From: Tenacibaculum jejuense | GTDB lineage: Bacteria > Bacteroidota > Bacteroidia > Flavobacteriales > Flavobacteriaceae | Direction: 5' to 3' | Assembly: GCF_900198195.1 (NCBI RefSeq) | Contig: NZ_LT899436.1 | Coordinates: 2,881,001 to 2,945,000, forward strand | DNA length: 64,000 nt | Part shown: positions 1-7,666 of the stretch, piece after piece | Layout of the letters: every line of letters starts with the position of its first letter | How positions within the stretch are numbered: the stretch's first letter is position 1 | Position numbers and translations under genes: made by a program | The notes under the pieces: model-generated | The model's input: only the letters and a program-made list of their open reading frames with translations | Database searches by the model: none | Told to the model about the DNA's origin: nothing

Positions 1-29
1 TTTATGAAGATATAACGAAAATATAAGTT

Positions 30-1220
30 ATGATTTCTGTTGAAAACGCTATTCAAACTCTAAAAAAATATAGTAAAATAGGTACTAATTTTGTAGATAA
101 AACCTTAGAAAAAGCTAATGGATATTTATTAGCTGAAGCTATTATTGCTCCTATTGATTTGCCTCCTTTTAATCAGTCTGCTATGGATGGTTATGGTTTA
201 TGTTTATTTGATGATTATAAAAATCAAAATGAATATAAAATAGTTGGTGAAATTAAAGCTGGTGATACGAAAACTTATCATTTAAAAAAAGGGGAAGCTG
301 TACGTATTTTAACTGGAGCTGCTGTTCCGAGTAGTGTAGACACTATTATCATGCAGGAAAAAACTTCATTACATAACAATGTGGTTACAATTCAAGAAGA
401 AATCTCTTTTCAAAAAAATATAAGATTGAAAGGCGAACAGGTAAAAAAAGGAACAATCGCATTAGAAAAAAGAACAGTAGTTAATCCTGCTATTGTAGGT
501 TTTTTGTATTCTTTAGGTATCGATACTGTAAAAGTTATCCAAAAACCTAGTATTGGAATCATCTCAACCGGCAACGAATTAATTGAAACCGGTAAAACTT
601 TAGCTTACGGAGAGATTTATGAAAGTAATTCTAAAATGTTAATTAGCGCTTTATATAATTTAAAATTCTATGATATTAACATATATAAAGTTAAAGATGA
701 TTATGATGGTACATTATCTACAATTACCTCTTCAATAAATAAACATGATATTGTTTTAATATCTGGAGGAATTTCTGTTGGTAAGTATGATTTTGTATTC
801 AAAGCTTTGCAAGAGCTTAATGTAAACGAATTGTTTTACAAAGTAAATCAGAAACCTGGAAAACCTATATTTTATGGTGTTAAAAATGAAACTCAAATAT
901 TTGGGTTACCTGGAAATCCTGCTGCAACATTAACTTGTTTTTATACTTATGTCCATATAGCGCTTCAAAAGTTTGCTGGTAAAATAAATATTGAATTACC
1001 TAGAAAAAAAGCAATATTATCTAACGCTTATACTAAAAAAAGGCAACGTTCAGAATTCTTAATGGCTAAATACAATCAAGGAACTATCAAAATTTTAGAT
1101 CAACAGGGTGCTGCAATGCTACAAACGTTTGCTGCTGCTAATGCTTTAATTTATATTCCTGAGAATATTAATACTGTAGAAATTAACGATACTGTAGAAA
1201 CTATTTTACTCCCACTTTAA
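30..1220 (+). CDS. moeA: Molybdopterin molybdotransferase MoeA
   Basis: MoeA inserts molybdate into adenylylated molybdopterin in the last step of Moco synthesis. The 396-aa product has the usual family length. Visible hallmarks are NQSAMDGYG near residue 48, STGNEL with the following GEIYESNS near residue 190, GGISVGKYDF near 248 and FGLPGNPAATLTCF near 290. The stop lies one base before the ModE-like gene, and mobA follows, so the three form a rightward Moco operon. It probably begins upstream of the window, since only 29 bases precede the start. The nearby Moco enzyme is the leftward nitrate reductase at 3937-7449. Identification is by motif recognition and is firm. Confidence 0.95.
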   Translation: MISVENAIQTLKKYSKIGTNFVDKTLEKANGYLLAEAIIAPIDLPPFNQSAMDGYGLCLFDDYKNQNEYKIVGEIKAGDTKTYHLKKGEAVRILTGAAVPSSVDTIIMQEKTSLHNNVVTIQEEISFQKNIRLKGEQVKKGTIALEKRTVVNPAIVGFLYSLGIDTVKVIQKPSIGIISTGNELIETGKTLAYGEIYESNSKMLISALYNLKFYDINIYKVKDDYDGTLSTITSSINKHDIVLISGGISVGKYDFVFKALQELNVNELFYKVNQKPGKPIFYGVKNETQIFGLPGNPAATLTCFYTYVHIALQKFAGKINIELPRKKAILSNAYTKKRQRSEFLMAKYNQGTIKILDQQGAAMLQTFAAANALIYIPENINTVEINDTVETILLPL

Positions 1221-1221
1221 A

Positions 1222-1569
1222 ATGAACTATAAAATAAAAAGTAGAATATGGATTGAAGTTGATGATCGTGTCTTTTTAGGTGAAGGTCGAATTCAACTTT
1301 TAAAAGCAGTACATCAAGAAGGCTCATTATCAAAAGCAGCCAAATATTTAAATTTATCTTATAAAAAAGCATGGCATTTATTAAATTCAATAAACTCTTC
1401 AGGAAAAGAACCCGTAACTATAAATACTATTGGTGGTAAAGGTGGTGGCGGAACTGAACTTACTGAATATGGAAAAGATTTGATTAGAGTATTTGAAAAT
1501 ATCAATAAGAATTGTTGGTCTTTTTTAGATCAAGAGTTGGAAACTTTAAAAAACCTTCATGAAAAATAA
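1222..1569 (+). CDS. ModE N-terminal-domain (winged-helix) regulator
   Basis: This 115-aa protein matches the DNA-binding N-terminal domain of ModE. The stretch GEGRIQLLKAVHQEGSLSKA (residues 19-38) followed by AKYLNLSYKKAWHLLNSIN is the helix-turn-helix. A G-rich wing (GGKGGGGTELTEYG) follows. Full-length ModE has C-terminal molbindin domains that bind molybdate; they are absent here, so the protein is a stand-alone HTH. It begins 2 bases after moeA and its end overlaps the mobA start by 11 bases, which indicates translational coupling. By context it regulates molybdenum or Moco genes. How it would sense molybdate is not visible. Confidence 0.85.
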   Translation: MNYKIKSRIWIEVDDRVFLGEGRIQLLKAVHQEGSLSKAAKYLNLSYKKAWHLLNSINSSGKEPVTINTIGGKGGGGTELTEYGKDLIRVFENINKNCWSFLDQELETLKNLHEK

Positions 1570-2131
1570 TAATATTACAGGAATTGTTTTGGCAGGTGGT
1601 AAAAGTTCTAGAATGGGAACTGATAAAAGTAAAATTGTTTTCAATGGAAAAACTTTTATAGAGCATAGTATTTCTGCTTTAGAATGTATTACTTCAGATA
1701 TTATAATTATTTCTAATACTAGCGATCATGATACTTTTTCTTATGAAAGAATTCCAGATGAAATTCAAAATTTCGGTCCCGTTGCAGGAATTTATAGCGG
1801 ATTAAAAGCCATTAAAACTGAATATGCTATTATTTTAAGTTGTGATATTCCTTTAATTAATTCCTATGTATTAAATAAACTTGTTCATGCTATTGATAAT
1901 GAATTTGATATTATTCAATTTGAATATCAGGATAAGGCCACTCCTCTGATCGCACTATATCATAAAAACTGCCTTTCTAGATTTGAACATGCAATAAACC
2001 ATAAGATTCATAGACTTCAATCTGTCGTAAATACATGTAACCCTAAAAACATTTTACTTTCAGAAAAAGATGCAATTTATATTCGAAACATAAATACTAT
2101 AGAAGATTTAAAGAGAATAGAAGAAAACTAA
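1559..2131 (+). CDS. mobA: Molybdenum cofactor guanylyltransferase MobA
   Basis: MobA transfers GMP from GTP to Moco, giving the guanylyl form used by DMSO-reductase-family enzymes such as the adjacent nitrate reductase. The 190-aa product starts with the nucleotidyltransferase signature LAGGKSSRMGTDKSKI near residues 11-26. It has the metal-binding DIPL motif near residue 97. Length and motif order fit the family. It overlaps the ModE-like gene by 11 bases and is the last gene of the rightward operon; a strong hairpin terminator begins at its stop codon. Confidence 0.93.
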   Translation: MKNNNITGIVLAGGKSSRMGTDKSKIVFNGKTFIEHSISALECITSDIIIISNTSDHDTFSYERIPDEIQNFGPVAGIYSGLKAIKTEYAIILSCDIPLINSYVLNKLVHAIDNEFDIIQFEYQDKATPLIALYHKNCLSRFEHAINHKIHRLQSVVNTCNPKNILLSEKDAIYIRNINTIEDLKRIEEN

Positions 2132-2165
2132 AATGGGAATATTCTTTATCGAATATTCCCATTTT
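2130..2165 (+). terminator. Terminator after mobA
   Basis: A perfect 15-bp inverted repeat (AAAATGGGAATATTC, 6-base loop, then its complement) starts at the mobA stop codon. A/T flanks on both sides let it work in either direction. It could therefore also end leftward transcripts coming from the nitrate reductase operon and the small peptide gene. Confidence 0.85.
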
Positions 2166-2258
2166 GTAATTTTTATAAACACTATGTTGTACGGATAATT
2201 CTAAACTTGAAATGTTTTTGGTTTAATTTCAATTAGAAAATACATAGTTTATTTATGA

Positions 2259-2420
2259 TTAAAGAAAAACGCATATGTTATTGATACATCTAACTGCATA
2301 ATCTACAAAGAAACAATCTCTTCTTGTTTGACATCCGATAGGAAAACGTAAGCCTCCATTTACTGATTTTTGCTCTTCTTTAGTAAGTGATTTCCCTAAT
2401 TGATTTACTTTTTTTAACAT
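2259..2420 (-). CDS. Double-glycine leader peptide precursor with four cysteines
   Basis: This 53-codon gene encodes a short peptide. Residues 1-23 read MLKKVNQLGKSLTKEEQKSV followed by NGG, a typical Bacteroidota GG leader. Such leaders are cleaved after Gly-Gly by C39 peptidase domains of ABC exporters. The 30-residue remainder has cysteines at 30, 36, 45 and 50, ends in VFL and could form two disulfides or be modified. A promoter with a 19-base spacer lies just upstream (2450-2480). No peptidase, exporter or modification enzyme is in the window, so it is an orphan here. It sits downstream of the nitrate reductase operon on the same strand. The leader is clear; calling the product a bacteriocin or signal is inference. 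Confidence 0.78.
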   Translation of the reverse strand: MLKKVNQLGKSLTKEEQKSVNGGLRFPIGCQTRRDCFFVDYAVRCINNICVFL

Positions 2421-2449
2421 ATTCTTAGATTTTAAAAGGTTAATGATCT

Positions 2450-2480
2450 TAAAAATAGAAAAAAATTCAATAGAAACAAC
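2450..2480 (-). promoter_or_regulatory. Predicted Bacteroidota promoter of the GG-leader peptide gene
   Basis: On the minus strand, GTTG (2480-2477) is followed after exactly 19 bases by TATTTTTA (2457-2450). This is close to the Bacteroidota consensus TTTG-N19-TAnnTTTG. The predicted transcription start is about 20 bases upstream of the ATG at 2420. The region is A/T rich, so chance matches are possible. Confidence 0.5.
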
Positions 2481-2512
2481 TTTTCATTAGTAAAAACTTA
2501 ATAAACATTGAT

Positions 2513-3940
2513 TTATTTTACTAAAACCTTTTTTATAAAACTACTTTTAGGTGCTTCACAAGTTGAACAAACATAAGTAGTTGGTAAATCTTTAAACAAG
2601 GTATTTGATGGTATATTTTGAGTGATATCTCCATATCTATCATTATAAATAGTTCCACAATGCTCACATTGATGGATTTCTTCTTCTTCTTGTGTCTTTT
2701 TTGAAGATTTTGCCGTATTCGACTCTTTTTCTGTTCCTAATTGTTCAAAATACAACTTACTCAATTCCATTAATAAACCAGGTAATTCTACTTTATCAAC
2801 ATCTTGAACATACATGATATATTCTTGCGTATTTGGATCAAAATTTTTGGCAAATAGCAAATTATACGTATCTCTAATAACAAAATCTCCAACTACTTCA
2901 GGTTGTTTATTTTTCTCAATCACTATGGCAGTGAATCGATATGGATTATCAATATAATTCGTAATTCCGAAAGTTAATCCGTATGTACTAATATCATTCT
3001 GATCAAAGTTAGACACTAAATATCTCTTTAAACTTAATGCTTCTTTATCAGCAACAGGCAAGTGCCAATTAAGCTCTAACATTGAATGTCGAACATTAAT
3101 ACCAAATCGACCTAGAAACTTTTCCCAATCTAGCTTAGATGCTACAGGAATTCCTTTTACTATAAAAGATTTCCAAGGTGTAAGTGAAATTTTTCCGATT
3201 TTATTATCATTACATAAATCGCACATACTTTTTAGAAATGTAGTATCGTATAAGTTATTTCTCCAATACAGTCCCAACCAATATTTGTCTCCTCTTCTAT
3301 TCATTCCTTCGTAATAAGGAAACGGATGAAATGGAACTTCTAGTGGTTTATCTACTGTTCTATTATTGGTTTCTATAGCATCATTAACCAATTCAAAAAC
3401 TGTTTCTATAGTTTCTGGTTCTTCAATTAAGATTTCTTCTATAGCTTTAGCAACCTTATGTAGATCCCAGCTGTAAATTAAAGCTGGATACATTTTAATT
3501 TTTCTCCATGCTGGTAAACGCAAATATAAATACCAATAATCTTCGTTTTCTGAAGCAATAAAATTTATATTTCCTGTGTATAATGGGACCAAACGTTGTT
3601 TAGGGTCTGTAATGTTAATTCTTAATTTAGGGTGATATTTAAATTGTTCTAAAATGTATAAATATCGAGAACTAATTAACCAAGATGTATTATGAAATAA
3701 ATCTGAAGAGACATAAGAAGACATAATATTTTGAATAGCATTTTTACTTGGATCTACAAGTTGCAAATTTGGATTATCTGCTATTATCTTCTCATCAATT
3801 CTTTTAGGAAAAATAATATCTTGACGAGAACCAAACGAAATCTCATTCATTCCCATAGCTTCTGCTACTTCACAAATATGTTTTAATTCTCCAGGAGAAA
3901 GTACACCTCCATTAATTAATAATCTGTTTAATTCTCTCAT
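2513..3940 (-). CDS. Rubredoxin-domain protein with nitrite/sulfite-reductase-like N-terminus
   Basis: The C-terminal ~55 residues are a rubredoxin: CEHCGTIY, then FKDLPTTYVCSTCEAPKSSF gives two CxxC pairs for one iron. The preceding ~400 residues begin with MRELNRLLINGGVLSPGELK and resemble the ferredoxin-like half-domain layout of nitrite/sulfite reductases. I see no CX5C...CX3C siroheme/4Fe-4S motif, so it is probably not a working nitrite reductase by itself. A charged linker (SKKTQEEEEIHQ) joins the parts. The start overlaps the nitrate reductase stop by 4 bases, so the two are coupled. An electron-transfer role in nitrate reduction is inferred from context. Confidence 0.82.
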   Translation of the reverse strand: MRELNRLLINGGVLSPGELKHICEVAEAMGMNEISFGSRQDIIFPKRIDEKIIADNPNLQLVDPSKNAIQNIMSSYVSSDLFHNTSWLISSRYLYILEQFKYHPKLRINITDPKQRLVPLYTGNINFIASENEDYWYLYLRLPAWRKIKMYPALIYSWDLHKVAKAIEEILIEEPETIETVFELVNDAIETNNRTVDKPLEVPFHPFPYYEGMNRRGDKYWLGLYWRNNLYDTTFLKSMCDLCNDNKIGKISLTPWKSFIVKGIPVASKLDWEKFLGRFGINVRHSMLELNWHLPVADKEALSLKRYLVSNFDQNDISTYGLTFGITNYIDNPYRFTAIVIEKNKQPEVVGDFVIRDTYNLLFAKNFDPNTQEYIMYVQDVDKVELPGLLMELSKLYFEQLGTEKESNTAKSSKKTQEEEEIHQCEHCGTIYNDRYGDITQNIPSNTLFKDLPTTYVCSTCEAPKSSFIKKVLVK

Positions 3941-6900
3941 ACTAAACTCTTAGCATTATGTAATATTTCTCTTACTTCGGTTTTACAACTTCCGCAGCCT
4001 AAACCTGCACCAGTTTTCTTACACAAATCTGTAAAATCTGTACAGCCTGATGCTATTTCTTCTTCTATATTTCCTTTTCCAACTTGACTACATGAACAAA
4101 CTAATTCACCTAGCATTGGCTTATCATTAGAAGTTCCTCGTAGTAATGTATCTCTTTTGTCTGCCATCTCAATCTTACTCTCAATAAGTGTTTTAAACTC
4201 AGCAAACTCACTTTTATCTCCCATTAAAACTGCACCAATTAGTAAATCGTCTTTTACAATACATTTTTTGTAATAACGTTTACTTGTATCCGTAAAGACA
4301 ATTTCTTCATATCCTTCTTCATTTTCAGGAATTAATACATTTCCTATCGAACACAAGCTTAAATCGTTGAATTTTAAAATATTCATTAATACAGAACCTT
4401 TGTATCGGCTGCTTACATCTCCTGCTAAATAATTAGCCAAAATAGCTGCTTGTTCTTCCGCTGCTGAAGTTATTCCAAATAACTGATTGTTAAATTCAGC
4501 TATTTCTCCAATAGCAAATATATCTGGATGAGAAGACTGTAAATACTGATTTACTATAACTCCTCTACCACATGCAATTCCATTCTCTTTTGCTATTTCT
4601 ATATTAGGTTTTGTCCCTATTGCGTAAACAATAGCATTTGCCGTGATTGATTTACCACTTTTTAACGTGATATTTAAATCTCCAGTTTCTTCGTCATCAA
4701 AAACAGTACTTACTTCATTATCAAAATAAATTTGTATTCCTCGCTCTTGAACGTCTAAGGCTAGCAGTTTACTAGAAACTAAATCTAATTGACGCTCCAT
4801 TAAACGAGAAGCTCTTTGGACAATAGTAATTTTCACATTTCTATGTTTCATTGCCGCAGCCAGTTCTAATCCTAGTAAACCTCCACCAACTATAACCACG
4901 TGTTGCTCTTCTGGTGGTAAATTCGTAGCATCTAAATAGGATTTAAATCGATCAGCATCAATTTTGCTTCTCATAGTAAATCTTCCCGGTAAATCGATTT
5001 GAACATCTTTTGGTATAAAAGCTCTACTTCCTGTAGCAATTACCAATTTATCGAAGCTATGTTCTACTCCATTACTGTCTGTAATTATTTTATTTTCTTT
5101 ATTTATTTTTGAAACTGAAGTTTCAGGATATAATTTTAAATCTAGTTCTTCTAGTTCTAATTTTCGTATTTTTAATAACTGTTCCCAAGAAAGTTCCTCT
5201 GTAACATACTCAGGTAACAAAACTCGGTTGTAAAATAAATTTGATTCTTTAGAAAACACATGGATTTCGTCGTAATCGTTATTTTCACGATAATTTTGTA
5301 CAAATCTAAATGCAGCAGCTCCCGCTCCAATAACAACAATTTTCTCTGCCTTTTTAATGTACTTAGAAATTGAAACCTGAGTAAATTTAAAATCAGGTTC
5401 TTTAGAAATTGGATCAACTAAGGTATTGGTTAAATTATTAGCCCTATTTAAATCACTTTGTAATTGTTTTCCCCAATGCATGGGTAAAAAAACCACTCCT
5501 TTTTTTATATCGTCTGTAACTTTCGCTCTAACCCTTACTACTCCATTTTTACTTTTTATTTCTGTAATATCTCCATCACTAATTTTGCATAGGTGTGCAT
5601 CAACAGGATTTATCTGCAATACAGGAACAGCATAATGAGTTTTTAAACGTGCTACTTTACCAGTTCTTGTCATGGTATGCCATTGATCTCGAATACGTCC
5701 AGTAGTTAAAATATATGGGAAATCTGGGTCTAAATCGAGTACCTTATTATGATTTGCAACAGGTAAATTAAATTTTGCTTTTTGGGAAGGCGTATAAAAT
5801 TTTTTATCTTGAAATAACCTTGCTGTTCCTTGATGTCTATACTCTGGTACTGGCCATTGAAAAGTTCCTTCATTTTTTAATCGGTCATAATTTAAAAAAG
5901 AAACATCGATATTCGTTCCTTTGGTCATAGAAGCATATTCGTCATAAATTTCACTAGTTTCATTATAACTGAAACCTCTATACCCCATTCTTTGAGCGAA
6001 ATCACAAAGAATTTCAACATCTGGTCTAGCTTCTCCAGGAGGATCAATAGCCTTTGGTAAATAAGAAATCCTTCTTTCTGAATTCGTCATTGTTCCTTCT
6101 TTTTCTAACCAGCCAGCAGCAGGTAAAACTAAATCTGCATACGATACTGTGTCGGATTTGAAAGAAATATCTTGAACTACTACAAATTTTGCATTTTTCA
6201 TTGCGCGTTCAATTTGATGTGAATTTGGAAGACTTACCAAAGGGTTTGTACAAGCTATCCAAACTGCTTTTAATTTTCCACTTTCTAGTGCTTCAAACAT
6301 CTCAGTAGCTGTCAAACCTGGTTTTTCAGATATTGTATTCACTCCCCAAAATTGAGCAACTTCTCTTCTATGTTCTTCATTTTGTAAATCTTTATGAACT
6401 GCCAATAAATTGGCCATTCCTCCTACTTCTCTTCCTCCCATGGCATTAGGCTGACCTGTTAAAGAAAACGGCCCAGAACCTGGTTTTCCTACTTGTCCCG
6501 TAATTAATGAAAGATTTAATAGTGAGGTATTTTTATCTGTTCCAACAACACTTTGATTTAATCCCATAGCCCACATACTAATAAAGCCTTTAGAAGCACC
6601 TATAATATTAGCTGCTTTTTTGATGTCTTTTTCTGATACGCCACACAATTTAGATGCTTGCTTTATTGATGTTGAAAAAACTAAATCTTTATATGCTGAG
6701 AAATCTTCTGTATGTTTGTTGATAAATTCTTCATCTATCATTCCTCTTTTTATTAAGTATTGACCTATGGCATTATAAAGAATTACATCTGTTCCGGGTA
6801 ATAATTGCAAATGTAAATCTGCAAAATTCGCAGAATCTGTTTTCCTAGGGTCAATAACTATGATTTTTACATCTGGATTTTCTTCTTTATGCTTTTCTAT

Positions 6901-7449
6901 TCTTCTGAATAAAATAGGATGACACCAAGCAGGATTTGCTCCGGTAATTAAAAAACAGTCAGCTAACTCAATATCAGCATAAGAAATTGGAACGCTATCT
7001 TCACCAAATGTTTTTTTGTAGCCTACAACAGCAGAACTCATACATAATCTAGAATTTGTATCTATGTTATTAGTTCCTAAAAAACCTTTGGTAAGTTTAT
7101 TTGCTATATAATATTCTTCTGTTAAACTCTGTCCAGAAACATAAAAGCCTACACTATCTGGACCATGTTTTTTTATAATAGATTTGAATACTTTTGCTGC
7201 CCGATCCAAAGCATCGTCCCAACTTACTCGTTCTCTGGGATGTGATCGACTCCAACGCATTTCTGGATAAAGAATTCTATCAGATTGGTCATTAACAACG
7301 TAATGTAAATTCATTCCTTTAGAACATAACATTCCTTTATTTACAGGATGGTTTTCATCACCAGTAACATGTACTTTGTTGTCGTTACCTTTTTTTACTT
7401 TTATTCCGCACCCTACTCCACAATAAGAACATGTTGTTTTAAATTCCAT
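3937..7449 (-). CDS. nasA: Assimilatory nitrate reductase fused to NAD(P)H-FAD reductase and BFD-like domain
   Basis: This 1170-aa multidomain enzyme probably reduces nitrate to nitrite in the cytoplasm. No Tat or Sec signal is present. Residues 1-690 are the molybdopterin bis-MGD oxidoreductase, with the 4Fe-4S cysteines 7, 10, 14 and 42 (CSYCGVGC ... GMLCSKG) and a candidate Mo-ligand Cys in NSRLCMSS. Residues ~700-1090 are an FAD/NAD(P)H-disulfide-type reductase (VVIGAGAAAFRF, later VVIVGGGLLGLELAAAM). Residues ~1105-1160 are a BFD-like 2Fe-2S domain (VCSCSQVG ... GLGCGSCK). The fusion suggests electrons pass from NAD(P)H to the Mo site in one polypeptide. It heads a leftward operon with the rubredoxin protein and faces Moco genes. 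No nitrite reductase or transporter is in the window. Confidence 0.9.
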   Translation of the reverse strand: MEFKTTCSYCGVGCGIKVKKGNDNKVHVTGDENHPVNKGMLCSKGMNLHYVVNDQSDRILYPEMRWSRSHPRERVSWDDALDRAAKVFKSIIKKHGPDSVGFYVSGQSLTEEYYIANKLTKGFLGTNNIDTNSRLCMSSAVVGYKKTFGEDSVPISYADIELADCFLITGANPAWCHPILFRRIEKHKEENPDVKIIVIDPRKTDSANFADLHLQLLPGTDVILYNAIGQYLIKRGMIDEEFINKHTEDFSAYKDLVFSTSIKQASKLCGVSEKDIKKAANIIGASKGFISMWAMGLNQSVVGTDKNTSLLNLSLITGQVGKPGSGPFSLTGQPNAMGGREVGGMANLLAVHKDLQNEEHRREVAQFWGVNTISEKPGLTATEMFEALESGKLKAVWIACTNPLVSLPNSHQIERAMKNAKFVVVQDISFKSDTVSYADLVLPAAGWLEKEGTMTNSERRISYLPKAIDPPGEARPDVEILCDFAQRMGYRGFSYNETSEIYDEYASMTKGTNIDVSFLNYDRLKNEGTFQWPVPEYRHQGTARLFQDKKFYTPSQKAKFNLPVANHNKVLDLDPDFPYILTTGRIRDQWHTMTRTGKVARLKTHYAVPVLQINPVDAHLCKISDGDITEIKSKNGVVRVRAKVTDDIKKGVVFLPMHWGKQLQSDLNRANNLTNTLVDPISKEPDFKFTQVSISKYIKKAEKIVVIGAGAAAFRFVQNYRENNDYDEIHVFSKESNLFYNRVLLPEYVTEELSWEQLLKIRKLELEELDLKLYPETSVSKINKENKIITDSNGVEHSFDKLVIATGSRAFIPKDVQIDLPGRFTMRSKIDADRFKSYLDATNLPPEEQHVVIVGGGLLGLELAAAMKHRNVKITIVQRASRLMERQLDLVSSKLLALDVQERGIQIYFDNEVSTVFDDEETGDLNITLKSGKSITANAIVYAIGTKPNIEIAKENGIACGRGVIVNQYLQSSHPDIFAIGEIAEFNNQLFGITSAAEEQAAILANYLAGDVSSRYKGSVLMNILKFNDLSLCSIGNVLIPENEEGYEEIVFTDTSKRYYKKCIVKDDLLIGAVLMGDKSEFAEFKTLIESKIEMADKRDTLLRGTSNDKPMLGELVCSCSQVGKGNIEEEIASGCTDFTDLCKKTGAGLGCGSCKTEVREILHNAKSLV

Positions 7450-7594
7450 ATAACAAATACATTACCAAACAAATCTAAGTATTTATACTTAATTTTTAAA
7501 TAAATATATACGTAACTCAAAAGAATTAAACATCATAAAATAAAGCTCTATTAAAATTATGAAAGTGATAAAAAAAGAGTGTGAAAAATAAAAA

Positions 7595-7644
7595 AAGGCC
7601 AAAAAGAAATTTTATAATAAAAGATAAAATTTCTTTTTGGCCTT
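7595..7644 (-). terminator. Long hairpin terminator after valS
   Basis: A 21-bp perfect stem (AAGGCCAAAAAGAAATTTTAT and complement, 8-base loop) lies beyond the valS stop. On the minus strand it is followed by a run of seven T. It separates valS from the divergent-side nitrate reductase gene; the 7450-7594 stretch next to it holds only A/T-rich sequence. Confidence 0.85.
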
Positions 7645-7666
7645 ATATTTTAAGAATAACTTCTTT

